32,186 bases of DNA from Candidatus Gastranaerophilales bacterium. GTDB lineage: Bacteria > Cyanobacteriota > Vampirovibrionia > Gastranaerophilales > Gastranaerophilaceae. The notes beneath the pieces are model-generated. The model searched no databases, was not told the DNA's origin, and saw only the letters and a list, made by a program, of their open reading frames with translations. Below, piece by piece: positions 1-8,728 of the stretch; within the stretch, counting starts at the first letter, position 1, and each line of letters starts with the position of its first letter. The stretch is from the NCBI GenBank assembly GCA_947628355.1, contig CANQZO010000002.1:1-32186 (forward strand). The letters run 5' to 3'. Both the position numbers and the translations under genes were made by a program.

Positions 1-1943
1 ACCGCCATTATTCCTAAAGTACCGCTTTTATAGTCTAAGACACCTTTTTGGTCGTCTCTCGGTATTATGTTAAAGTTCTGCTTATTATTAGAGGAATTTA
101 CTTCAATAAATTCCGTCAGCCCCGAATAATTTTCGTTTCCTATTGAATCATAAAGGCTTGAATACATTGTTATTTCTCCTTTTGCAAGGAGCATTAATTT
201 TCTTATTATTCTTGCGCTTTTATCACGTGTTAAATTTATATTATCTTCAAGTGTATATTCGCTTTTTTTCCAATCTCTGCCGAATACCCAAGAATTATAA
301 ATTGTGCCAGTATCTTCTTTCAGCCATTCGCTTGATGAAATATCAAGCCACAATTGGTATTTTCGCTCAAGTGATAAATCAATTGCTTTTTGAGGCGTCG
401 TAACTATAATACAGCCTTTTTTTATGTTAACAGCGTCTATCGGATTTTCGCTTATTATGCTGTTTTCGGTTTGTAAAATAAAATCCTGCGCAGTGCTTAT
501 AGAATTATCATTAAAAGCGGTTTCAAAACTTTGAGCTTCTTTATATAAAAATTCATAATTTTTGCCGTCAAATTCTTCACTTTTAATGAGATTTTCATAT
601 ATTATTTTTATCTGTCCGCTTATACTTTCTCTGCTTGCTTTTAATGAGTTTATTATGCTGATAAGTTTTTGATATTTTGTATTATAAATTTCATTATTAA
701 ATTCAAACTCGGTTAATTCTTTATTTTTTCCGTAATTTCTTATGATTTCAATAACCTTTTTATAAGGAATTTTTAATAAATTTATAAGCAGATTTTTTAA
801 TTCATAATCCTTTAATTCAATATTATTTGCGGTTTTTAAAACAGAGATTATAAATTTTATTTCCGTATTTTCGCTTAATTTTCCGCTTCCCGATAAAAGA
901 GTATAGTTAATGTCCGCTTGAGAATTAATTGTATCTTTTAATATATCATCAATTACGGGAGTAATAATTATAATATCGGATGGGTTAACGCCTGAATTTA
1001 TAAGGTGTTTTACATCATCCGTCATTTTATTTATCATCTCTAAGCGTCTTAAAAGAGAGTTTATTTTAATATTATTGAGCTGTGTTTTTTTGCCCTCTTT
1101 CATATTGTTAAAAAATTCTTGAGCAGTTTTTGAAAATGGGGGTATATACTTAATTTGTATAATATCGGGATTATATTTTCTTTTAAATTCATCAATAGCC
1201 GATTTATAAGCGCATAAATATCCGCACCTTGAGCTTCCGTCTTTATCATAAGCTATAGAATAGTCTTTAATGCTTGGCATTATTGCGTTAACAAACTGCC
1301 AAAAAGCATAAGGATATTCATCCGCGTCATCAATTATCAAATAACCGATGTCCTTGAAATAGTCGGTATTATTGTAAATAGAGGGTAAAATCGCCATTTG
1401 CCTTAAATAATCAAAACTTTTTAACTCAATTGTCTTAATTTTGTATTCATCAATAGCTTTTTGAGCTTCCTTATAAAAACTTTCATTTAAAATTCGGGCT
1501 CTGTTTACTATTTCTTTGGGCGTTAAACAATTTTGCACTATTAAAGAATAACGTCTGAACAATTGATGAAGCAGGTTTACTTTTGAAATATAATCACTGA
1601 AATCAGCTTCCTTTATACATTGCTTAAAAATATACTGCGACACTTCAAGCCCGCACAAGTTTGCTTTATAATCATTTGGGGGATTTTGGGTTAACATTGC
1701 TATATACTCGCTGTTATCAAGAAAAGTATTGTAGCAGAGCCCCGCAAATGTTAATACTTTTATTTTTTTTTCATCATAATCGGGCAGAATTGTTTTTAAC
1801 TCTTTAATAAAACAAGCTCTTTTGTAGGAATTTAAAACAATAACAAGAATTATGCCGTCCTTATTACCATTTTCGTATATTTCACGGCATTTTTTTAATA
1901 AAAAATCAGTCCTTTTATTTGAGCATATCCCCTCAATCAGCAT
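1..1943 (-). CDS. UvrD/Rep-like superfamily I helicase (AddB-like), partial, runs off the left window edge
   Basis: Manual reverse-complement translation from ATG at 1943 gave a frame of about 647 codons; stop checks on rows sampled across the frame found none. Start MLIEGICSNKRTDFLLKKCREIYENG...IILVIVLNSYKRACFIKEL; motif-II-like YLIIDDADEYPYAFWQF; motif V/VI-like IVTTPQKAIDLSLERKYQLWLDIS and NLTRDK. Not in ORF track, probably because there is no in-window stop. Confidence 0.8.
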   Translation of the reverse strand, partial: MLIEGICSNKRTDFLLKKCREIYENGNKDGIILVIVLNSYKRACFIKELKTILPDYDEKKIKVLTFAGLCYNTFLDNSEYIAMLTQNPPNDYKANLCGLEVSQYIFKQCIKEADFSDYISKVNLLHQLFRRYSLIVQNCLTPKEIVNRARILNESFYKEAQKAIDEYKIKTIELKSFDYLRQMAILPSIYNNTDYFKDIGYLIIDDADEYPYAFWQFVNAIMPSIKDYSIAYDKDGSSRCGYLCAYKSAIDEFKRKYNPDIIQIKYIPPFSKTAQEFFNNMKEGKKTQLNNIKINSLLRRLEMINKMTDDVKHLINSGVNPSDIIIITPVIDDILKDTINSQADINYTLLSGSGKLSENTEIKFIISVLKTANNIELKDYELKNLLINLLKIPYKKVIEIIRNYGKNKELTEFEFNNEIYNTKYQKLISIINSLKASRESISGQIKIIYENLIKSEEFDGKNYEFLYKEAQSFETAFNDNSISTAQDFILQTENSIISENPIDAVNIKKGCIIVTTPQKAIDLSLERKYQLWLDISSSEWLKEDTGTIYNSWVFGRDWKKSEYTLEDNINLTRDKSARIIRKLMLLAKGEITMYSSLYDSIGNENYSGLTEFIEVNSSNNKQNFNIIPRDDQKGVLDYKSGTLGIMA

Positions 1944-2034
1944 AAAATCATTTTACAATACAATTTGCATGTTAAGCAATATTACAAAAATTATTCAAAT
2001 TTGAATTTTAACTTAACAAAACTTCACAATAGTA

Positions 2035-2063
2035 TTGATTTTGTATATGCAAAGTGATATATT
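2035..2063 (+). promoter_or_regulatory. Sigma70-type promoter for the sigma-factor gene (TTGATT-17 bp-TATATT)
   Basis: ttgatt at 2035-2040, 17-nt spacer, tatatt at 2058-2063. Confidence 0.5.
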
Positions 2064-2097
2064 AAAGATATATAAAATATATACTTTAAAATTTTAG

Positions 2098-2161
2098 GCA
2101 GAAACTAAATCTTAGGTTCTTTTCCCTATTATATAGGAATGGTCTGCGTGCTGAAGCGCGC
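2098..2161 (+). promoter_or_regulatory. Potential structured 5' leader RNA upstream of the sigma-factor gene
   Basis: GCAGA(2098-2102)/TCTGC(2143-2147) encloses CTAA-atc-TTAG and CCTAT-tat-ATAGG hairpins; then GCGTGC-TGAA-GCGCGC (2146-2161). Confidence 0.4.
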
Positions 2162-2205
2162 GAAAAATTGTGTGTGTATTAAAATAGATAGTTAGGAGTT
2201 ATATT

Positions 2206-3096
2206 ATGGCTTTAAATTATGTAACTGAAAGTATTTCGGAAATAAATACCGCCAATACGGTTTATAGTGATGAAAAGTTAAAAGAATATATAAAAGAGAT
2301 ATCAAAATATAACAATCTTACGGCGGAAGAAGAACAAGAACTGGCAAGGAAAGCACAAAACGGCGATATTAAATCAAAACAGAAACTTATTGAATCTAAT
2401 TTAAAATTAGTTATTACAATAGCCAGAAAGGTAATACATTCAAGCAAAATTCCGATGAGCGACTTAATTCAAGAGGGAAATATCGGATTAATGGCTGCTG
2501 TTGATAAATTTAACTGGAAATTCGGTTACAGATTTTCAACTTATGCTTCATGGTGGATTAAACAGGCAATGTTTAAAGCTATATCAGAGCAGTCGCACTG
2601 CGTTAAAATCCCCGTATATATACAAGAAACTCTTTCAAAATATTCAAAAATCAAATCAGAAATGGAAAATTCCGGTATCTCGGAAGTAAAAATTGAAGAC
2701 GTCGCTAAAAAGATGAATATAGAGAGCGGGAAAATTAATAACTATTTAAACGCATATAAAAAATCACTTTCATTAGAGGGTGATTATGAGCTGAATAACG
2801 GTTCAGAGGTTAAATTAGCGGATATAATAGAAGATGAAAAAAGCAGTGTAAGTAAAGAGATAGAGTATAATTCAATAAAAAAAGAAGTTGTAAAACTTTT
2901 GAGCGCTCTAAAAGAACGCGAGCAAAAAGTTATAACCTTAAGATTTGGTCTATTAGGCGGTGAAAAACAAACACTTGAAGAAATCGGCAGGCTCTATGGG
3001 GTTACAAAAGAATGTATCAGACAAACGGAAGCAAGAGCGTTAAATAAATTGAAAAACAACATCACTTATGGTCTGTATGCGGATTATATGCTATAA
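2206..3096 (+). CDS. RNA polymerase sigma factor, sigma-70 family (RpoD/group 2-like)
   Basis: Region 2 '[37 protein letters not shown]' and region 4 '[49 protein letters not shown]'-like; SD GGAG 7 nt before ATG. Confidence 0.95.
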   Translation: [296 protein letters not shown]

Positions 3097-3140
3097 AACC
3101 CTATGCCATAAAGGATTATACGGATAAATTGGTGTAAGTC

Positions 3141-3169
3141 TTTACAATCTCTGGAGTTAGATGTATAAT
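3141..3169 (+). promoter_or_regulatory. Sigma70-type promoter for the S1 protein gene (TTTACA-17 bp-TATAAT)
   Basis: tttaca 3141-3146, 17-nt spacer, tataat 3164-3169. Confidence 0.6.
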
Positions 3170-3216
3170 ATGCTTCAAAAGGTAGCAATTGCAAATACAG
3201 AGGTGAGAGAGACAAC

Positions 3217-4272
3217 ATGATTAGTGAAAATTGTTCCGATGAAGAATTTGAAGCATTACTTAGCAATTACGATTACAGTTTTACAAAAGGGGATTTGGTA
3301 AAAGGTATAGTATGCTCCTATGATTCAACAGGAGTTATTGTAGATATAGGTGCAAAAACAGCAGGGTATGTGCCCGTAAAAGAAGCTATAGTTGATAAAT
3401 CAGTATCATTGGAAGATACATTGAAGAAAAATCAAGAATATGAATTTTTAATTATAAGGGAAGAAGATGAAGACGGACGCTTCATGCTCTCTTATAAAAA
3501 GGTTGCAATGGCATATAATTGGAGAGAATTGGAAAAATTAAAAGCCGAAGATGCCGTTGTTGAAGGAACTGTTGTTTCTATAGTTAAAGGCGGACTTTTG
3601 GTAGATGTTAAAGGCTGCAGAGGGTTTGTTCCGTCAAGTCATTTGAAAGCTAAATCTACCGAGTGTCAAGTCGGCGATGTTTTAGAACTTAAAATTTTAA
3701 CTATGGATATTCAGCAGGGCAATTTTATACTTTCAAATAAAAAAGTTTACGCTGAAGATAAAGATGAAAATGTTAAAGATATTTTTACTAATCTTGAAGT
3801 AGGACAGGTAGTTACGGGTGAAGTTGTCAGAATTACCGATTTCGGCGCATTTATAGACATCGGCGGTATTGATGCACTGCTTCCGCTTTCACAAATATCT
3901 TGGCGCTGGGTTGATCACCCTTCCGATATTTTAAAAGTAGGCGAAACTATTAAGGTTGAAGTTATTGTTATTGACCATGATAAACAAAGAATAAGCCTAA
4001 GTTTGAAAAATCTGGAAAAAGATCCGTGGCTTGAAGCTAAAGATAAAATTAAAGACGGCGATAAGTTAGAGGGTACTATTACAAGAATTAAACATTTCGG
4101 CGCTTTTGTTGAGGTGTTCCCCGGGGTTGAGGCTTTACTGCCTAACAACGAATTAACGGAATATCAAAATCAAAATAATACCGTTTTAAAAGTCGGTGAT
4201 AAAATTCAAACTACAATTTTGAAATTTAACCCCGATGACAGACGTATAAGCCTCAGTATAAAAGATGAATAA
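3217..4272 (+). CDS. rpsA: 30S ribosomal protein S1-like, four S1 RNA-binding domains
   Basis: Four S1 repeats, e.g. GQVVTGEVVRITDFGAFIDIGGIDALLPLSQIS and GDKLEGTITRIKHFGAFVEVFPGVEALLP. Confidence 0.88.
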   Translation: MISENCSDEEFEALLSNYDYSFTKGDLVKGIVCSYDSTGVIVDIGAKTAGYVPVKEAIVDKSVSLEDTLKKNQEYEFLIIREEDEDGRFMLSYKKVAMAYNWRELEKLKAEDAVVEGTVVSIVKGGLLVDVKGCRGFVPSSHLKAKSTECQVGDVLELKILTMDIQQGNFILSNKKVYAEDKDENVKDIFTNLEVGQVVTGEVVRITDFGAFIDIGGIDALLPLSQISWRWVDHPSDILKVGETIKVEVIVIDHDKQRISLSLKNLEKDPWLEAKDKIKDGDKLEGTITRIKHFGAFVEVFPGVEALLPNNELTEYQNQNNTVLKVGDKIQTTILKFNPDDRRISLSIKDE

Positions 4273-4280
4273 ATTTTAAA

Positions 4281-4308
4281 TAGACATAATTAAAACCTTT
4301 GCTATAAT
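4281..4308 (+). promoter_or_regulatory. Promoter with -10 TATAAT ending 6 nt before an ATG (possible leaderless mRNA)
   Basis: tagaca 4281-4286, 16-nt spacer, tataat 4303-4308, ATG at 4315. Confidence 0.45.
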
Positions 4309-4314
4309 GTGAGT

Positions 4315-4983
4315 ATGAAAAAGTTTATTTTATCTGTTATATTTTTTATAGCCTGCAGTGTTGTGCTGCCTGTTTGGGCGGATATTATCCCGCTAAGTAC
4401 CAAAAGTGTAAAGCACTACGGTATTGGTGTAATTAATGTACCCCAAAATTATACCGTGTATCAGTATCCTTATTTTGACTCTAAAGTCATCCGCGAAGTA
4501 AATTATGAAAATTTGGGTAAATCTGCCATTGTTAACACTGTTGATATGAGAAAAGTATCTTATATCGCTTATGTGCCGTCAAATAATGTAGCACTGCTTG
4601 CCGTGGACTTAAATCCCGGAAATGACTGGTACTGCGTATTTTTAAATCAGGAAACAGGTGAAACGGGCTGGATTTATAACGATAATAAAGATAATTTTAT
4701 GACTTACCGACAATTATTTTATCGTTACGGAAAAAAATACGGAATAAGATTTTTTAACGACTTAACCAAAGATGAAAAGGTGCTTTACTCAAAAGAAGAT
4801 AAATCTTCTCAAATTATTGACGAATTAAGCTATCCTAAATACGTTACATTTACCGTTATAAGAGGCAATTGGCTGTTAGCTTCGGTTAATGATATGACAA
4901 AACATGCCAAAGTGGGCTGGTTTAACTGGCGAAATGATGACGGAACTTTAAATATGTTCCCTAATTTTAAAGAACAGCCTTAA
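4315..4983 (+). CDS. Secreted/periplasmic protein of unknown function, possibly with SH3-like segments
   Basis: Sec-type signal peptide MKKFILSVIFFIACSVVLPVWAD; ORF track start is GTG at 4309 but ATG at 4315 fits better. Confidence 0.75.
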   Translation: MKKFILSVIFFIACSVVLPVWADIIPLSTKSVKHYGIGVINVPQNYTVYQYPYFDSKVIREVNYENLGKSAIVNTVDMRKVSYIAYVPSNNVALLAVDLNPGNDWYCVFLNQETGETGWIYNDNKDNFMTYRQLFYRYGKKYGIRFFNDLTKDEKVLYSKEDKSSQIIDELSYPKYVTFTVIRGNWLLASVNDMTKHAKVGWFNWRNDDGTLNMFPNFKEQP

Positions 4984-5246
4984 ACATTATCTTTATTGTG
5001 TTCGGGAAGTGTGGCGGAGTATTCGGCAAGTATTCTTGCAATATCGGAGCCTTTTATTACAACTTCAAGTATAAGCTGTGCATTAATTAATAATTTATCC
5101 GTATATTCAAGTGCATCTGCGTCAAAAATTTCAAACTCTATAAAATCAATACCGACATAGTTTATTCTGCCGTAACTTTCGGAGTTTCCCCATTTCATAA
5201 AAACAAGCTGACGCTCAAATAATTTTAATTTATCTACCATACGCAT
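4980..5246 (-). CDS. Hypothetical protein (88 aa)
   Basis: Complete ORF; tail-to-tail 4-bp overlap with the upstream + gene; no antisense alternative. Confidence 0.65.
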   Translation of the reverse strand: MRMVDKLKLFERQLVFMKWGNSESYGRINYVGIDFIEFEIFDADALEYTDKLLINAQLILEVVIKGSDIARILAEYSATLPEHNKDNV

Positions 5247-5408
5247 ATTAATGTTCTCCGCATATCCTTAATTATATGATAATTATTTTATGTATCCAAG
5301 TCAATTTTAGTTTTGTAAATTTTGATTTGATAATCTTAACAAATTGCATAAAAATATTTTGTTTAAGATTTAGTTTTGATATATTTTATATAAAAAAAGG
5401 AAAAAATC

Positions 5409-6284
5409 GTGATAAGTGCACTCGCCGCCGAACTAAAAAATAAAACTAAATTTGATAATAAGTATACTTCTTCCCCTATAACAAATGCTCAGCAAATTGA
5501 AAATAAACTTCAAAGAATATTTGAAGAAGAAATGTTTTCGAAAAATTCTGTTTTAATTGGTTATAATCCTCAAGCAGTAAGAAAAATGGCTAAATTTATA
5601 TCGGGAGAAATAAACCGTCCTGCTTCAATAGGTATAGCGGGAGAAACGGCGAGCGGAAAATCCACAATCACTTTGGATATTATTGATACCGTTGAATTAT
5701 TTGCTCAAGTTTTTGAACTTGAAAGAGTTATAACAAGAGTTAACACGGATGATTATTATTATGACCGTTCTGAAGAAGTAAAAAAGGCAGGCGGTATGGC
5801 TGAGTTCGCAAAGAATTACGATTTTGACGTTCCTCAGGCTTTAGAACTTAATTTAATGTGTAAACACATTAAAGAACTGTTAAACGGAAATTCCGTTATG
5901 CTTCCCAAGTATGACATGTCGGGAACTACAATAAGAACAGATAATTGCACTCCCGCGTTTCCTGCCAAAATAATAATATCAGAGGGGTTATTTACTTTAA
6001 CCGACGAAATACGCACTGCTTTTGATTTTAAAATATACGTTGACATAGAAAAAGAAGTTCAGAAAAAAAGATTTTTTATCCGTGCAAATGAACGCGGACT
6101 AGGGGATAGTGCTCATTCTATATATGAAAATGCTTCAAATAAAGCTGATATTTATATCCGCCCATGCCGTGAAATCGCAGATATAGTGCTGTCGGGAGAG
6201 GCTGACAGGGCAAATTATAAAATATTTTTAAATAAAATTTTATTCGTAATTGAGCAGTTACATTTTTCAAAACAGGCAAAATAA
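5409..6284 (+). CDS. Uridine kinase/phosphoribulokinase-family P-loop kinase (GTG start)
   Basis: Walker A GIAGETASGKST; NTDDYYYDRSEE; 'YDFDVPQALELNLM'; KYDMSGTTI. Confidence 0.85.
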   Translation: MISALAAELKNKTKFDNKYTSSPITNAQQIENKLQRIFEEEMFSKNSVLIGYNPQAVRKMAKFISGEINRPASIGIAGETASGKSTITLDIIDTVELFAQVFELERVITRVNTDDYYYDRSEEVKKAGGMAEFAKNYDFDVPQALELNLMCKHIKELLNGNSVMLPKYDMSGTTIRTDNCTPAFPAKIIISEGLFTLTDEIRTAFDFKIYVDIEKEVQKKRFFIRANERGLGDSAHSIYENASNKADIYIRPCREIADIVLSGEADRANYKIFLNKILFVIEQLHFSKQAK

Positions 6285-6286
6285 CC

Positions 6287-6886
6287 ATGAGTGTCTGTAT
6301 TTATCCGGGGAGCTTTAATCCTGTTCATAATGCACATATTGAGGTCGCGAAATATGTTCATGATAAATTTCATTTTGAACAAATTGTATTTATCCCTGCA
6401 TTTAAACCTCCTCATAAGGATTTAAAAAATTTTGACGTTGAAAATGCAATGCACAGACTTAATATGGTAGAACTTGCGGTTAAAGATTATCCTTTTTTAG
6501 ATGTTTCGGCTATTGAATATACCCGAAATAAGCCGTCTTATTCTTATGATACGGTAGTGCAATTGTACGAAATATTAAAACCGAAAGAAAAAATCAATTT
6601 TATAATAGGAACGGATGCTTTTATTTATCTGCCGTTATGGCATAATCCCGACGAACTTAAAAAATTGGTTAATTTTATACTTTTTAAAAGAGAAGAAAAT
6701 TTTGATGAAACTCCGTATTTAAAGTTAAAAGAACAGGGTTATAATTATATACTTACGGATAAAACCTTTGTTGATATATCCTCGAGCGAAATAAGAGAAA
6801 AAATTGCGCAGGGTCTTGATATTTGTGATATAGTACCATTAAGCGTTGCAAAATATATAAAAGAAAATAATGTATACAAAATATAA
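6287..6886 (+). CDS. nadD: Nicotinate-nucleotide adenylyltransferase
   Basis: YPGSFNPVHNAHIEVAKY, PAFKPPHKDL, IIGTDAFIYLPLWHNPDEL, ISSSEIREKI. Confidence 0.93.
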   Translation: MSVCIYPGSFNPVHNAHIEVAKYVHDKFHFEQIVFIPAFKPPHKDLKNFDVENAMHRLNMVELAVKDYPFLDVSAIEYTRNKPSYSYDTVVQLYEILKPKEKINFIIGTDAFIYLPLWHNPDELKKLVNFILFKREENFDETPYLKLKEQGYNYILTDKTFVDISSSEIREKIAQGLDICDIVPLSVAKYIKENNVYKI

Positions 6887-7445
6887 TATTGAAGAAATAA
6901 AAGAAAAACTTAAATCTTGCTTAAGCGAGGAGAGATATTGGCATTCAATCGGTACAATGGAAATGGCGGTTGAACTTGCCAAAAGGTTTAACTGTGACGA
7001 GGAGAAAGCCCAAATTGCAGGACTCTTGCACGACTGCGCAAAATGTTTATCAGGAGATGAGTTAAAAAAATATTATGATACTTTTGATGAATGTGAAAAA
7101 TTAAGTTCTAAAACCTGGCATGCACCTGTCGGTGCTATTATTGCAAAACGTGACTGGCAGATAAATGATGAAGAAATCTTATCGGCAATCAGGTGGCATA
7201 CCGTGGGTAAAAAACAAATGAGTGATTTTGAAAAAATTATTTTTCTTGCCGATAAAATTGAACATAGAACCCGTGAACAAGAGTTTAGAGAAAAAATTGA
7301 AAAGACTTTAAATAAAACAAATAACCTTGATAAAGCACTGTTAAAAAGTTTTAAAATCACCATAAAAAGCCTTTTAAAACGCAAACTCCCCATTTGCTTT
7401 CAAACGGTAGATGTTTATAACGATTTACTGGACAGTTGTAAATAA
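6870..7445 (+). CDS. yqeK: YqeK-family HD-domain hydrolase (symmetrical Ap4A hydrolase family)
   Basis: HD motif 'AQIAGLLHDCAKCLSGDELKKYY', 'HAPVGAIIAKRDWQINDEEILSAIRWHTVGK'; overlaps the nadD 3' end. Confidence 0.9.
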   Translation: MYTKYNIEEIKEKLKSCLSEERYWHSIGTMEMAVELAKRFNCDEEKAQIAGLLHDCAKCLSGDELKKYYDTFDECEKLSSKTWHAPVGAIIAKRDWQINDEEILSAIRWHTVGKKQMSDFEKIIFLADKIEHRTREQEFREKIEKTLNKTNNLDKALLKSFKITIKSLLKRKLPICFQTVDVYNDLLDSCK

Positions 7446-7473
7446 AAATTATAGTTAAATTTTTGTAAAAGTC

Positions 7474-7863
7474 TTAATTCATTACAAAATAGCCTAAATT
7501 AAGGTAGAAAGCAAAACTTATCCATAATAAATAAGGAATAAGTAAAAATGAAGCTAATTTTGAATGTCTAAAGAAAGTTATTATCGTTAAAACAAGGAAT
7601 ATCCACATAAATATGATAATAATCAGTGCGCCTAAAATGCTTTTTAATCCGAAAAATACAGGCATCCACGCAAAATTTAATAACATTTGAATTATGAAAA
7701 ACGTAAGAGGGCGTTTTTTATCCTCATTCATTCCGCCTTTTATAAAGAATATAAAAGAGAGAATAATCATTATATAAAGTATCGTCCAAACCGGCATGAA
7801 TACCGAATCGGGCGGTGCTAAAAAGGGTTTATTTAAACTGTGAAACCAATCCATATTAAACAT
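7474..7863 (-). CDS. tspO: TspO/MBR family protein (tryptophan-rich sensory protein)
   Basis: 'LNKPFLAPPDSVFMPVWTILYIMI', 'QMLLNFAWMPVFFGLKS', five hydrophobic segments. Confidence 0.9.
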   Translation of the reverse strand: MFNMDWFHSLNKPFLAPPDSVFMPVWTILYIMIILSFIFFIKGGMNEDKKRPLTFFIIQMLLNFAWMPVFFGLKSILGALIIIIFMWIFLVLTIITFFRHSKLASFLLIPYLLWISFAFYLNLGYFVMN

Positions 7864-7901
7864 ACTTTAATATTTGTTTAAATAATAATTATTTGTATCG
7901 G

Positions 7902-8630
7902 TTAAGAGTGTATAGCCGACATGATAATTTCTTTAGCTTTTACAGCTTGTTCTTTTGTTGCAGGCGGTGTATTTTCAAGCACGTAAGAAATGTTGAGTTT
8001 TTTATATTTTTCTTTTGCCATGTCGTGATAGGGCAAAACTTCAAGCATTTTTACATTTTTAAGTGTCCCGATAAATCTGCCCAATTCCTTTAAATACTTC
8101 TCATTATAGGTAATATCGGGGACTACAACGTGTCTAATCCATACAGGAATGTTTTTTCCGGCTAAGTAACGGGCAAAGTTTAATACTGATTTGTTTGAAA
8201 ACCCCGTTAGTTTTTTGTGTTCATTGTCATTGATATGCTTAATATCAAGCAATATAAGGTCTGTATATTTTATAAGTTCATCGTATTTATTTGAGTTATC
8301 AAATAATATCCCCGATGTATCAAGTGCAGTATGAATGTTTTTTTCTTTTGCCTTTTTAAAAAGTTGGGTTATAAAATCAATCTGCAAAAGCGCTTCACCG
8401 CCCGAAACCGTAAGCCCGCCATTTTTAAGAAATTCTTTTACGCTGTCATATTTTGATAATATTTCATCAATATTCATTTGCTGATTAATATTTGCTGACC
8501 ATGTGTCAGGATTGTGGCAGTACATACAGCGCATAGGACACCCCTGCATAAAAACAACAAATCTTATTCCCGGCCCGTCTACAGTGCCGAATGTTTCTAT
8601 AGAATGAATGTTTCCTATAAGTTTGTCCAT
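7902..8630 (-). CDS. pflA: Pyruvate formate-lyase activating enzyme (radical SAM)
   Basis: 'GNIHSIETFGTVDGPGIRFVVFMQGCPMRCMYCHNPDTW', 'GGLTVSGGEALLQ'. Confidence 0.95.
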   Translation of the reverse strand: MDKLIGNIHSIETFGTVDGPGIRFVVFMQGCPMRCMYCHNPDTWSANINQQMNIDEILSKYDSVKEFLKNGGLTVSGGEALLQIDFITQLFKKAKEKNIHTALDTSGILFDNSNKYDELIKYTDLILLDIKHINDNEHKKLTGFSNKSVLNFARYLAGKNIPVWIRHVVVPDITYNEKYLKELGRFIGTLKNVKMLEVLPYHDMAKEKYKKLNISYVLENTPPATKEQAVKAKEIIMSAIHS

Positions 8631-8700
8631 AAATTTTATTATAAAATATGTTGTTTATTTCATCCGTTAAATTTTGTAAACAAAAATTATCATATAGTCA

Positions 8701-8728
8701 ATTTATAAAAAAAAATTTTTTTATAAAT
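8701..8728. repeat. A9T7-centred inverted repeat, arms ATTTATAAAAAAA / TTTTTTTATAAAT, 2-nt spacer
   Basis: Direct reading of 8701-8728 between divergent pflA and the 8775 gene. Confidence 0.7.

Noticed and set aside
143-403. 86-aa + strand ORF
   Set aside because: Antisense to the long helicase frame; low-complexity hydrophobic translation, no SD support
2146-2161. GCGTGC-TGAA-GCGCGC hairpin as an intrinsic terminator
   Set aside because: Followed by gaaaaattgtg, not a T-tract; better read as a leader structure
7893-8093. 66-aa + strand ORF antisense to pflA
   Set aside because: F/C-rich artefact of antisense reading of a certain CDS
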